Assembly: GCA_009911065.1 (NCBI GenBank)
Contig: QXWR01000003.1
Location: 111,147-175,146 of the forward strand
Reading direction: 5' to 3'
DNA length: 64,000 nt
DNA from: Clostridiaceae bacterium
Lineage (GTDB): Bacteria; Bacillota; Clostridia; Lachnospirales; Lachnospiraceae
Part shown: in pieces, positions 44,123-53,114 of the stretch
Numbering within the stretch: the stretch's first letter is position 1
Layout: the number at the start of each line of letters is the position of its first letter
Position numbers and translations under genes: made by a program
Notes under the pieces: generated by a model
What the model saw: only the letters and a program-made list of their open reading frames with translations
What the model was told of the DNA's origin: nothing
The model's database searches: none

Positions 44123-45418
44123 TTAGAAAAACAACATAACTGTGATTTTAAATTCTGTTTCACTAAATTGGTATTTCATTGTTCCGTTATACTTTTCCAA
44201 AGCAGCCTTTACACTCTGCATCCCCCAGCCATGCCTTGTCTTATCCTCTTTCGCAGTAATCAACCGGTCCGTCTTTTCCTCTATCTGAGGCTGTTTGGAA
44301 ATTGTATTTGTAACCTGAATCACAATAAACTGATGTACTCGGCATATTTTCAGGAAGATTTCTGGGTTTTCGCTATCTTTACTTCCCTCAATCCCATTGT
44401 CCATCAAATTCCCCAAAATTGTGCATATGTCGTTTGTCTGTATACCTGTATTTGACGGAAATTCCACATCCATACTTACTTTGATTCCAAGCTGCTCCGC
44501 TTTTTGCTTTTTACTGCTAAGAATCACATCAATAATATCATTTCCTGTGAAACTCTTTAACATCAGTTCCTTCATAGGCTCACTGATCTGACTGATATAG
44601 GTTCTTGCCTCATGGAATCGTTCAGAAACCATCATCTGATAAAGAACATCCAAGTGATTGTTCAGATCATGGTATAGCCTTGCATTGCTTTCATACAGAT
44701 TACTTACCGTCTGATAATTTTCTTGCAGCAGTTCATTTTGCATTTGAATGATTTTGTTTTGTATTTTTTCATTTCGATTTTCCAGATAACTATAGACGAT
44801 ATAGACTCCCAGTCCGCAAAGAATCACCGTCAATCCTGAGATACTGGACAATTCCACCGAAAAAAAACTCTGTAACGGTTCTCGAAAATATAAAAATCCC
44901 AAAAATGCAATCCCGGTTATCAATAATATACGTTTTTCATAATTGTTTCTTATAACCGGAATCATCCATTTTCTCAATAAAACCACAAAAACGATCATAA
45001 CAGACTTTGCCAGAACCACCAATCCTATTCTTTGCAAAGAAAATGTCATTATCGTTTCTCCGTTTATGTTCCATCGATTTCCAAGAGACAGGTATAGATT
45101 GCTTACCAACATGTCTGTGCTACAAAAACAAAAGGTATAAAACATGGAAAATGACAAAAGCTTTATATATCCCACCTTGTAAAACACCCTTGCTGCGATA
45201 CTGCTTAAAAGTACAAGTTGTATTAGCGTATACGTTGAATAGAGAACAATATTATTGATGACAAGCGTCCAGGTCCCTAAGGCTATTACAAAGAGAACAT
45301 CGCAAAATATGCCTATCTTTCTTCGCTGATCTTTAAACGCTTCCCAGAACAGCCAGACCAATAATCCGATCTCTGTCAGACAAGCCACCCATTCAATAAA
45401 CTCAGATAAAACGATCAT
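44123..45418 (-). CDS. AgrC-like sensor histidine kinase (GHKL type)
   Basis: The start is ATG 45418, overlapping the TGA of the response regulator gene. The 431-residue protein has six or so membrane spans in the first 200 residues, a phospho-acceptor His in ARLYHDLNNHLDVLYQM, and a GHKL ATPase with NLMDNGIEGSKDS and RHGWGMQSVKAALEKY. This is the AgrC/ComD-type layout that senses peptides, but no agrB or agrD is nearby. It should phosphorylate the LytTR regulator encoded just upstream. Confidence 0.88.
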   Translation of the reverse strand: MIVLSEFIEWVACLTEIGLLVWLFWEAFKDQRRKIGIFCDVLFVIALGTWTLVINNIVLYSTYTLIQLVLLSSIAARVFYKVGYIKLLSFSMFYTFCFCSTDMLVSNLYLSLGNRWNINGETIMTFSLQRIGLVVLAKSVMIVFVVLLRKWMIPVIRNNYEKRILLITGIAFLGFLYFREPLQSFFSVELSSISGLTVILCGLGVYIVYSYLENRNEKIQNKIIQMQNELLQENYQTVSNLYESNARLYHDLNNHLDVLYQMMVSERFHEARTYISQISEPMKELMLKSFTGNDIIDVILSSKKQKAEQLGIKVSMDVEFPSNTGIQTNDICTILGNLMDNGIEGSKDSENPEIFLKICRVHQFIVIQVTNTISKQPQIEEKTDRLITAKEDKTRHGWGMQSVKAALEKYNGTMKYQFSETEFKITVMLFF

Positions 45419-46134
45419 ACATGTTCGCTCCAGTATATTGTCATGCGATTTTTCACTTCTTCCATTCTTGTGTGGCTTGCGTGAAGGCACACACCGTTGT
45501 TCAGCAAAATCTCATCGTTCCGAATCCCTTTGATCTGTGCAAGATTCACAATACTGCCCCGTTCCACAAAGACAAAATCTTCCGAATGGAGTTCTTTGTA
45601 TACATCAGAAAGACTCTTTCTCACTTTTTTTACACTGCCGTCTGTACAGATGATCATTGCGTTTTTTCCGTCTTTTTGAATATATATAATCTGTTTGTGC
45701 AGAATCTTTTCTATTTTTGTGGCTGTCTGTATCAGGTAGCTTTTGTGGGACTGGCTCTCCATCCGTTTTAATGCATCGTTCAATGCCCGCGGCAATTTTT
45801 CATCCAGACTGCTTTTGGGAATATACCGAAAAACATCCAGCTCATAGGCATCGATTGCATATTTTAAATAGGCAGTTACAAAAATAATGATGGCATCTGG
45901 CAGGCAATTCCTTATTTGTTCCGCAAGCTTCATGCCATCTGTATCAGGCATCTCAATATCGCTGAACACAATATCAAAGTATTTTCCCTCCTGAATGTCA
46001 TACTTTAGCAGATCACTGCGGTCATATGTTTCCAGCATTGCTATCCTATTATTTTCCTTTAAATATTTCTGCACTTTGTCCTTTATAACTGCAAGCAGAG
46101 AATTATCATCTTCACATATTGCTACATGCAGCAT
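45415..46134 (-). CDS. LytTR-family response regulator (AgrA-like)
   Basis: A 239-residue protein: receiver domain with ICEDDNSLL and phospho-acceptor Asp in DIVFSDIEMPDTDGM, then a LytTR DNA-binding domain (about 135-235) with FVFVERGSIVNLAQIKGI and HASHTRMEEV. LytTR proteins bind paired direct repeats upstream of regulated operons, usually for competence, bacteriocins or virulence. It overlaps the kinase gene by four bases. Target genes are unknown. Confidence 0.9.
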   Translation of the reverse strand: MLHVAICEDDNSLLAVIKDKVQKYLKENNRIAMLETYDRSDLLKYDIQEGKYFDIVFSDIEMPDTDGMKLAEQIRNCLPDAIIIFVTAYLKYAIDAYELDVFRYIPKSSLDEKLPRALNDALKRMESQSHKSYLIQTATKIEKILHKQIIYIQKDGKNAMIICTDGSVKKVRKSLSDVYKELHSEDFVFVERGSIVNLAQIKGIRNDEILLNNGVCLHASHTRMEEVKNRMTIYWSEHV

Positions 46135-46194
46135 TCTTATCCACCCTTATCTGAATCCTTTTTCTTTAATGATCAATTCTTACAATTTCTCTAA

Positions 46195-46240
46195 AATACC
46201 CCAAAGGACACATCTTTATGTGAAGTGTCCCTTATGGTAT
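46195..46240 (-). terminator. Terminator after the COG0523 pair
   Basis: ATACC and AAGGGACAC pair with GTGTCCTTT and GGGTAT across an 11-base loop on the minus strand, followed by TTTTAG. Confidence 0.6.
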
Positions 46241-46254
46241 CTTTTCTTTTTTAT

Positions 46255-47196
46255 TCACCCAAACTGCACCACATCTTCTATGGGCGCTGCCAAAACAACC
46301 GATTCTGCATAGAGCACCGGCCCTTCCCCGTGATAATCTTTCCAATACTCTAATTCTACGCGAGCACGCACTTTCACCCACTGTCTGGTCTCCAGATTTT
46401 TCGCCTCTCTGGCCTTACAAATATATCCTAAAAATGTCATGTCATCTGCACAGCAGGTCATAGCCATTCGTCCCGGAACAAAGTAGTTCTTGGGAAAATC
46501 AGGAGACTTAAACACCATGGCCGTAAATTCCACCACTTTCCCTGCATAGCGCTGTGGTTTATCCATACAGTCAATATACCAGATTCCATAAGCGTCCGGC
46601 TTAATTTCCACCACAGAAGCATTGATGTCATAAGGAAGATCCTCTTCCGACAGCTCATCAATCTCCCCGTTTTCATCTTCAAATACAATATCGCATTTGG
46701 TATTCATGGATTTTAACATCCGCTTGTATCGCTCCAAATCCTCAATGCCGTCGCACCGGTTGCAGATAATCAGTTCCGACCCACGGACCATGGAGGCCAG
46801 AAGAGACTTCATGTTTTTCACATACAGCTCAAATGTGGACATATCCACGATCGTAATCTGCTGGTAAATCACCCAGTCCTTTGGAAGCTTTAAATCCTCC
46901 TGATTCCACATGCCGTTCCATTCCATCAAAATCCGCTCCGGATTATAAAGCAGCTCCAATTCTGTCAGCCGTTCCGGGGAGATCTGGCTTAAATCATCTA
47001 CATAAACCACCATAGTCCGGACACTTTCCAGAAACTCCGGTTCATACTCTGTCTCCCCCTCCTCGCAAACAATCAAAAGGGTCTTGCCTTCGGTCTGAAA
47101 ATACTCCTGCTCCATGGTGAAAGATAAAAATTCGGTCTTTCCTGCCTCCAAAAAACCATTGATCAGAAATACCGGCATAATCTCATCGTCAATCAT
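46255..47196 (-). CDS. CobW/COG0523-like GTPase with C-terminal OB-type domain
   Basis: The start is ATG 47196, inside the tail of the upstream GTPase gene (ATGATTGA overlap). The 313-residue product has a P-loop GFLEAGKTEF and a Walker-B-like VDMST, and NRCDG in place of the G4 NKxD, but lacks the CxCC metal motif of zinc chaperones. Its last 100 residues (KVVEFTAMVFKSPDF, WVKVRARVELEYW) look like the OB-fold domain seen in TIGR03943-type partners. Because it is coupled to a His-rich COG0523 GTPase, the two probably act together in metal delivery, the second being regulatory or structural. Confidence 0.75.
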   Translation of the reverse strand: MIDDEIMPVFLINGFLEAGKTEFLSFTMEQEYFQTEGKTLLIVCEEGETEYEPEFLESVRTMVVYVDDLSQISPERLTELELLYNPERILMEWNGMWNQEDLKLPKDWVIYQQITIVDMSTFELYVKNMKSLLASMVRGSELIICNRCDGIEDLERYKRMLKSMNTKCDIVFEDENGEIDELSEEDLPYDINASVVEIKPDAYGIWYIDCMDKPQRYAGKVVEFTAMVFKSPDFPKNYFVPGRMAMTCCADDMTFLGYICKAREAKNLETRQWVKVRARVELEYWKDYHGEGPVLYAESVVLAAPIEDVVQFG

Positions 47197-48499
47197 TGGT
47201 CCCATCACCAAACGCCTCCTCAAGTTCGCTTCCCTTTAAATTGGCGCCAATCACACAGATCTTTCCCGTATAATCCGGCGCACCAATACGAATCTCATAC
47301 TCCTCAGGCACCAGGTCAAAATAGTACCATTCCCCTGGATTTTCTCCCGGCAGCATCCCCTTGGCTCGAAGCACGTCCCCATATTTGCTTCCATAGGCAA
47401 GTTCTTCCAGAATTTCTTCCAGTTTTGCTTTATTGCAGGCAATCGTGGTTTCCAGTCCCCAGCTGGAAAACACCTCATCTGCATGGTGATGATCATGGGA
47501 ATCATGGTCATGACATCCGCATGTGCATTCCGGACCATGGCTGTGTTCATGGCTGTCTCCATGATGATGACATTCTTCGTGGCTGTGTCCTTCCTCATGG
47601 GCGTGGGGATGGCATTCCCCGTGGCCATGGTCTTCCTCATGGGCGTGATGATGACATTCCCCGTGGCCGTGGTCTTCCTCATGGGCGTGATGATGGCATT
47701 CCTCGTGGCCGTGATCTTCCCCATGGGCGTGGTGATGACATTCTCCGTGGCCATGGTCTTCCCTGTGATCATGGGAATGACATTCCTCATGGCTATGATC
47801 TTCCCCATGGTCATGGTGATGTTCCCCACATCCGTCTCCATGATGATGATGGCTTCTCTCATATTCTGCTTTTGCCTGTTCCATCAGTTCTTCCATCATC
47901 GTGTCTGGTTTCTCAATCAGTTCCAGCAGCTGGTTCCCCCCAAGCTGATCAATGGGCGTGGTGACAATAGCTGCCCCGCGGTTGTGTTCTCTTAACATCT
48001 CCACCGCTTTCTGCACCTTTCCTGCTCCTGCCACATCGGTACGGCTTAACACAATCGTCCCTGCGTTCTCCACCTGATTATTGAAAAATTCACCAAAATT
48101 CTTCATATACATCCGGCACTTATTGGCATCCACCACGGTCACCGCACTGTTCAGACGAACTTCCAGATCTTTTGCCACGTTGCGCACGGCATTCATTACA
48201 TCCGACAACTTTCCCACACCAGAAGGTTCAATAATCACCCGGTCCGGATGGTATTTGGTCAATACCTCCTGAAGAGACTTCCCAAAATCCCCTACCAGCG
48301 AACAGCAGATACATCCGGAATTCATCTCCCGAATCTCAATCCCAGAATCCTTTAAAAAACCTCCGTCAATTCCAATCTCTCCAAATTCATTTTCAATAAG
48401 TACCACCTGCTCCCTTGCAACCGCTTCCTGCAGCAGCTTTTTAATAAAAGTAGTCTTCCCTGCACCTAAAAATCCAGAAATAATATCAATCTTTGTCAT
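47189..48499 (-). CDS. CobW/COG0523 zinc-chaperone GTPase with His/Cys-rich repeat
   Basis: A 436-residue GTPase with P-loop GFLGAGKTTF (9-18), the metal-binding CICC motif (about residues 64-67), GVGKLSDV and a C-terminal CobW domain. Between them (about residues 216-342) lies a remarkable stretch of His, Glu, Asp, Gly and Cys built from 14-residue repeats such as EDHGHGECHHHAHE. The family delivers zinc or other metals to client enzymes using GTP hydrolysis; the repeat is likely a metal store or sensor. It is translationally coupled to a second GTPase. No Zur box was identified upstream. Confidence 0.9.
   Translation of the reverse strand: MTKIDIISGFLGAGKTTFIKKLLQEAVAREQVVLIENEFGEIGIDGGFLKDSGIEIREMNSGCICCSLVGDFGKSLQEVLTKYHPDRVIIEPSGVGKLSDVMNAVRNVAKDLEVRLNSAVTVVDANKCRMYMKNFGEFFNNQVENAGTIVLSRTDVAGAGKVQKAVEMLREHNRGAAIVTTPIDQLGGNQLLELIEKPDTMMEELMEQAKAEYERSHHHHGDGCGEHHHDHGEDHSHEECHSHDHREDHGHGECHHHAHGEDHGHEECHHHAHEEDHGHGECHHHAHEEDHGHGECHPHAHEEGHSHEECHHHGDSHEHSHGPECTCGCHDHDSHDHHHADEVFSSWGLETTIACNKAKLEEILEELAYGSKYGDVLRAKGMLPGENPGEWYYFDLVPEEYEIRIGAPDYTGKICVIGANLKGSELEEAFGDGTND
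47577..47828. repeat. Six tandem 42-bp units within the COG0523 gene
   Basis: Units begin at 47577, 47619, 47661, 47703, 47745 and 47787 and encode the His/Cys-rich 14-residue repeat. The two central copies differ at only a few bases. Multiples of 42 keep the frame, so copy number can change without damage. Confidence 0.85.
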
Positions 48500-48708
48500 A
48501 ACCAGTTCCTTCTTTCCCTTCTATTTTATAGTAAAGATTTGGTTCGTCCTCTTTTCTCCCTATCATATACGAAATTCCCCTTCCCGTCCAGTGCTTTCTG
48601 CACCTAATTCTATCTCATTATCACCTTCTTTTATCCCTTACATTCAATCCCATTTCCCATAAGCGGCAACTTTCTGTCTGAAATATAAGTTTCTGTAAAA
48701 AAGTCTCC

Positions 48709-48737
48709 TTGAAAGTGAGAACTTTATGTCTTATAAT
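48709..48737 (+). promoter_or_regulatory. Promoter of the hybrid kinase gene
   Basis: TTGAAA (48709-48714), exactly 17 bases, TATAAT (48732-48737). The transcript would start about 35 bases before the start codon. Confidence 0.85.
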
Positions 48738-48777
48738 AGAGATTACTATTTTCAATATGGATTGGAAGAGGTTTGCT

Positions 48778-51363
48778 ATGAGGCATAAAACAACACGTTT
48801 TTTAACGGTCAGTCTTATTCTGGCCTCCATTTTCTGTATGATTGTATTTAATATTCAGACCATATGGATGAATCGTATGGGTGCAAACGCCATAAAAGAA
48901 ATCGGCGTAATCTATATGTCCGGCATGAGCAAACAGGTTGCCGCACATTTTGAAACGACAATTCAGCTTCGTCTGTCACAGGTGGAGGCTTTGGTAGATG
49001 CGGTTTCTCCCACACGAGCCAGAGAAAACAAGGCCCTTTTGGTGGAGCTGGCATACAATGCCCGTTCCAGGGGATTTGAACATCTGGCATTTTATACAGA
49101 GGATGGCGGCTTTCATATGATCTATGGTTCCACCGTTCATCCGGAAATACCTCAGGCTCTCCATAAATCGGTTATCGGCGGTAAAGACAATGTGAGCGTT
49201 GGACAGGATGAATACGGACAGCGGGTTGTCTTAATCGGAGTCCCGGCTGCTTATGAGATTGGAGACGGACAAAAAAGCACGGCGCTTGTAGCCGGACTTC
49301 CGGTAAGTTATCTTGCGGACACCTTATCCGGCAATATTGACAGCAATATGATAAGCTATTCCATTATCCGCAGTGACGGCACATTTATTTTGGAAAACTC
49401 CAATGTAGAAAGCGGCAATTATTTTGACCATATCCATCCGGAAGAACAGGAGCAGTATATTGCCCAGTTAAAAGAATCTATGCAAAAGGGTCAGGATTAT
49501 ACCGGAGAGATTGTCACTGACGGAAAACGGTGGAATTTGTACTGCACAAAGCTTCCCTCTTCCGAATGGTATCTGCTGCTGTGCATGCCCTACAACACCT
49601 TGGACCAGACGGTTGAGCATCTGGCAGAACGATGGTCCTTTTATTCATTTTTAAGCTGTATCCTGATTCTCTGTGTGCTGCTTTTGGTGTTTGCTGTGTA
49701 TTTCCGAATTACCCGCAATCAGATGCAGGAACTGAATCAGGCATATCAGTTTGCTGAAACTGCAAGAAAATCCGCAGAAGCCGCACGACAGTCCGCAGAA
49801 ACAGAGCGCCGCACGGCTGAACGGGCAAACAGGGCCAAAAGCGAATTTTTGTCCAATATGAGCCACGACATCCGCACTCCCATGAACGGGATCATGGGAA
49901 TGACTTTGATTGCTATGAACAACCTGGACAATGCAGTGCGGATTCGAGCTTGCTTAAAACGTATCAGCGTATCCAGCCGTCATCTTCTTGGGTTAATCAA
50001 CGATATGCTGGATATGGCAAAAATGGAAAACGGCGGGTTTACTCTGAATTTGGAGCCGGTTTCTCTGCGTGAGATCATGGAGAACATTATGATTGTTATC
50101 CAGCCTCAGGTTCAGGAAAAAAATCAGCATTTTGACATTTACATACAAGATATCCAATATGAAAATGTATTTACAGACCGGGTGCGGTTAAGTCAAATTT
50201 TATTAAATACCATTGGCAATGCCGTTAAGTTTACTCCGAATAACGGCCAAATCCAGGTATTCCTTTCCGAAGAACCATCTCCAAAGGGAGAGAATTTCAT
50301 TCGTTCCTGTCTGCATATTAAAGATAATGGAATCGGAATGACTCAGGAATTTAAAGAAAAAATATTTGTGCCGTTTGCAAGAGAGGACAATGCCCGTGTG
50401 GAAAAACATGAGGGCGCCGGAATGGGAATGACCATCACCAAATATATTGTTGATGCCATGGGAGGCAGCATCCATGTGGACAGCAGTCCAAACCTGGGCA
50501 GTGACTTTTACTTTTATCTGGATATGGAAAAAATCATATCCCATGATTCAGAACAAATTCTGCCGCAAAGAGAGGTGCTGATCATTGACGACGATCCGTT
50601 GTGCTGTAAAAATACAATCTGCACCTTAAAATCCATCGGCCTGAACGGGGAGTATGCAGACACTATGGAACACGCTTTCCAGCGGATGGAAGAATACTGC
50701 ATGAAAGGAATCCATCCGATTGTATTGCTTGACTGGAACCTTGAAGGACAAGACGGCATTCAGACTGCCAAAAAACTGCGCAGCCGTTTTGGTCAGGAGT
50801 TCCCCCTCCTTTTGCTCTCGGACGGAGAATGGGATGAATTGGAAGCCCAGGCTGCTCCTGCAGGAATCAACAGCTTTATTGCCAAACCATTGTTCCGCTC
50901 TGGTCTGTATTATGGTTTAAGACCCTTTGCAGAAGCCCAGGAGCAAAAATCCTCTGGATCGGAAGACAACATGGATTTTACCAATAAGCGGGTTCTTTTT
51001 GCAGAAGACAACGAGCTGAACTGGGAGATTGGCAATTCCATGCTTTCCGAGCTGGGTATGGAACTGGACTGGGCTGAAAACGGAAAAATCTGTCTGGAAA
51101 AATTTGAACAGTCCCAAAATGAATGGTATGATATTATTTTGATGGATTTGAGAATGCCGATTATGACAGGATATGAAGCGGCAGCTGCCATCCGCCGCCT
51201 TTCACGGGAGGACGCCCAAAATATACCGATCATAGCAGTCAGTGCAGATGCCTTTGACGATGATATCCAAAAATGTCTTGCCTGCGGGATGAATGCTCAT
51301 GTGGCAAAACCGTATGACCTGTCAGAGTTGATTGACCTGATGAACCAATATCTTCATACATAA
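48778..51363 (+). CDS. Hybrid sensor histidine kinase with two receiver domains
   Basis: The start ATG 48778 is six bases after GGAAGAGG; upstream in-frame codons overlap the promoter. The 861-residue protein has two membrane spans (about 10-30 and 293-315) around a Cache-like extracellular sensor, a helical linker of Ala/Glu repeats, HisKA with FLSNMSHDIRTPMNG, an HATPase (KDNGIGM, GAGMGMTITKYIVDAMGG), and two receiver domains with LLDWNLEGQDG and ILMDLRMPIMTGYEA. There is no DNA-binding output, so it passes phosphate to a separate protein. It is followed by an orphan solute-binding lipoprotein that may be its extracellular partner. Confidence 0.9.
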   Translation: MRHKTTRFLTVSLILASIFCMIVFNIQTIWMNRMGANAIKEIGVIYMSGMSKQVAAHFETTIQLRLSQVEALVDAVSPTRARENKALLVELAYNARSRGFEHLAFYTEDGGFHMIYGSTVHPEIPQALHKSVIGGKDNVSVGQDEYGQRVVLIGVPAAYEIGDGQKSTALVAGLPVSYLADTLSGNIDSNMISYSIIRSDGTFILENSNVESGNYFDHIHPEEQEQYIAQLKESMQKGQDYTGEIVTDGKRWNLYCTKLPSSEWYLLLCMPYNTLDQTVEHLAERWSFYSFLSCILILCVLLLVFAVYFRITRNQMQELNQAYQFAETARKSAEAARQSAETERRTAERANRAKSEFLSNMSHDIRTPMNGIMGMTLIAMNNLDNAVRIRACLKRISVSSRHLLGLINDMLDMAKMENGGFTLNLEPVSLREIMENIMIVIQPQVQEKNQHFDIYIQDIQYENVFTDRVRLSQILLNTIGNAVKFTPNNGQIQVFLSEEPSPKGENFIRSCLHIKDNGIGMTQEFKEKIFVPFAREDNARVEKHEGAGMGMTITKYIVDAMGGSIHVDSSPNLGSDFYFYLDMEKIISHDSEQILPQREVLIIDDDPLCCKNTICTLKSIGLNGEYADTMEHAFQRMEEYCMKGIHPIVLLDWNLEGQDGIQTAKKLRSRFGQEFPLLLLSDGEWDELEAQAAPAGINSFIAKPLFRSGLYYGLRPFAEAQEQKSSGSEDNMDFTNKRVLFAEDNELNWEIGNSMLSELGMELDWAENGKICLEKFEQSQNEWYDIILMDLRMPIMTGYEAAAAIRRLSREDAQNIPIIAVSADAFDDDIQKCLACGMNAHVAKPYDLSELIDLMNQYLHT

Positions 51364-51466
51364 CTCCTTCCTGTCATCCGGATGATTTCATTCATCCGGA
51401 CAACATTGCGGGAACAGGAATACTTAGAAAAAGCCAAAACTTTTAAAGTTACAGGAGGTTTCCATT

Positions 51467-52771
51467 TTGAAAAGAACAATCAAAGCAGGTATCGCTTTTC
51501 TTTTGGCTGCAGTTATGACTGCCTGCAACAGTAGCCCAGTCAATCCAAACCAAAGTGAGATTGAGGAGGAATCCTGTCAGGAAACGGAAATTACCCTCTG
51601 GACATTTCCAGTGGGCAGCTGGGGAAATTTGACTGCTGTGTCCAGTCTGATTGCCAGTTTCCAAAGGGAACATCCGGAAATTTTGGTAAATGTGGAATGT
51701 CTGAATTATGACAATGGCGATCAGAGAATCCGGGAAGCCATTGCAAATGGCAATGGGCCTGATCTTGTATTTGAAGGGCCGGAGCGGCTGGTGGCTGACT
51801 GGGGCGACCAGGGGCTTTTGATTGATTTGTCTGATTTGTGGGCCTCTGATACTGCAAAAGACATTTATGAAAATATTCGAAAAGCCTGTCAGCACAGCAA
51901 TGGTTCCTACTACGAATTTCCCGTATGTATGACTTCCCACTGTATGGCGATTAATTATGATATGTTTCGGGAAGCAGGTGCGCTTGTGTATATTGATGAA
52001 GAAAACCACACCTGGACCACGGACAATTTTATTAAGGCGGTGGAGGCTTTGCATCATTATGGTCAAACAAATGTCGGCGCAATTTACTGCGAAAATCAAA
52101 GCGGAGATCAGGGAACAAGAGCCTTGGTGAATAACCTGTACGGAGGGACCTTTACGGATGAAGCCCACACCACTTATACCATTGACAGTGAAGAAAATAA
52201 ACAGGCCCTAAAGCTTTTGCAGGAGCTGGACGGCATTGATTTCCAACCTGATATGACATCTGCAGAGGAGATTGCCCAATTTTGCAAGGGAGAACTGGCC
52301 ATGTCTTTTTGTTGGAATGCTTCTGCTGAAATTAACCAGATCATTAATAATTCGGAGCTGAATTTTGAGATTTTTCCCATGACATTCCCGGTCAGCCAGG
52401 GGAATCCCAGACTGCAGGGAGGAATATGGGGATTTGGTATTTTTGACAATGGGGATGACAATCGAATCCAGGCAGCAAAAACCTTTATCCGTTTTATGAC
52501 AGAAAATGATGATAACTACAAAAGGGCGGTCTTAACCTCGTCCTTCTGGCCGGTGCGGGATCTCCGTGACATCTATGAGAATGACGTGTTAATGTCCGAA
52601 TACAGTATGTTTATGCAGTATATGGGCGATTATTATCAGATTACTCCTGGATGGGCGTCCGCCCGTGAAGGATGGTGGAAAATGCTTCAGAAAATCGGCA
52701 ATGGAGAGGACGTTACCACAGCAGTGGAAGCATTTTCCCAACAGGTCAATAAAACCGGGGATTCCAATTAA
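51467..52771 (+). CDS. ABC-type solute-binding lipoprotein (family 1) without transporter genes
   Basis: A 434-residue lipoprotein starting at TTG 51467 after AGGAGG. The signal peptide ends at lipobox MTAC. The mature part opens EITLWTFPVGSWGN and continues with the sugar-binding family pattern (NGPDLVFEGPER, KAAKTFIRFM-like helix near the end). No permease or ATPase is adjacent. Placed 104 bases behind a Cache hybrid kinase, it probably presents a ligand to that sensor; alternatively it serves a transporter elsewhere. Confidence 0.85.
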   Translation: MKRTIKAGIAFLLAAVMTACNSSPVNPNQSEIEEESCQETEITLWTFPVGSWGNLTAVSSLIASFQREHPEILVNVECLNYDNGDQRIREAIANGNGPDLVFEGPERLVADWGDQGLLIDLSDLWASDTAKDIYENIRKACQHSNGSYYEFPVCMTSHCMAINYDMFREAGALVYIDEENHTWTTDNFIKAVEALHHYGQTNVGAIYCENQSGDQGTRALVNNLYGGTFTDEAHTTYTIDSEENKQALKLLQELDGIDFQPDMTSAEEIAQFCKGELAMSFCWNASAEINQIINNSELNFEIFPMTFPVSQGNPRLQGGIWGFGIFDNGDDNRIQAAKTFIRFMTENDDNYKRAVLTSSFWPVRDLRDIYENDVLMSEYSMFMQYMGDYYQITPGWASAREGWWKMLQKIGNGEDVTTAVEAFSQQVNKTGDSN

Positions 52772-52790
52772 GGAATCCCCGGTTTGTCTC
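52752..52790 (+). terminator. Terminator overlapping the end of the binding-protein gene
   Basis: AAACCGGGGATTCC (52752-52765) pairs perfectly with GGAATCCCCGGTTT (52772-52785), then GTCTCTTT. The stem includes the last codons and stop. Confidence 0.9.
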
Positions 52791-52795
52791 TTTAT

Positions 52796-53065
52796 TTAAG
52801 CTCCTTCTGCAATCTTCTCACAATCAATACGATACAGATTCTTTCGGTGTATCAGTCCTGCTTCCTCCAGTGTTTTCACTAGACGGTATACGGTGGCCAT
52901 TCCAATGGACGGGTCCACCTTGCCTGCCTGATAGTAGATTTCCTTGCAGCTACTGCATTCATCCTGCAAAATAATCTCAATCAAAATCTGTCTTTGATTG
53001 GTAATCCGGCACCCGTTTTTCCTTAAACTTTCCATAATCAAAACTTTTTTGCTCTCCGCTGACAT
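52796..53065 (-). CDS. Short Fur-family regulator (DNA-binding domain only)
   Basis: The start ATG 53065 is six bases after AAGGAG. The 89-residue product contains the Fur winged helix (TNQRQILIEIIL, SIGMATVYRLVKTLEEAGLI) but stops before the dimerisation and metal-binding domain that makes ordinary Fur proteins 130-150 residues long. CSSC at about 33-36 could bind a metal. It is the last gene of the feoA-feoA-feoB operon, 49 bases beyond feoB. It may be a dedicated iron-uptake regulator or a natural truncation. Confidence 0.8.
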   Translation of the reverse strand: MSAESKKVLIMESLRKNGCRITNQRQILIEIILQDECSSCKEIYYQAGKVDPSIGMATVYRLVKTLEEAGLIHRKNLYRIDCEKIAEGA

Positions 53066-53114
53066 ACAAAACTCCTTCTCACGTTCCATCCCAACTATTA
53101 TGATTTTAAAAACG

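Noticed and set aside
44123..46134. Complete agr-type quorum-sensing locus
   Set aside because: Only the sensor and regulator are present; no agrB-like protease or agrD-like peptide gene is found on either side.
47577..47828. CRISPR-like repeat array
   Set aside because: Repeats are contiguous with no spacers, lie in frame within a GTPase gene and encode a His/Cys-rich segment.
47425..47995. Overlapping open frames opposite and within the His-rich repeat
   Set aside because: Repetitive DNA keeps several frames open; only the GTPase frame has a start, ribosome site and family match.
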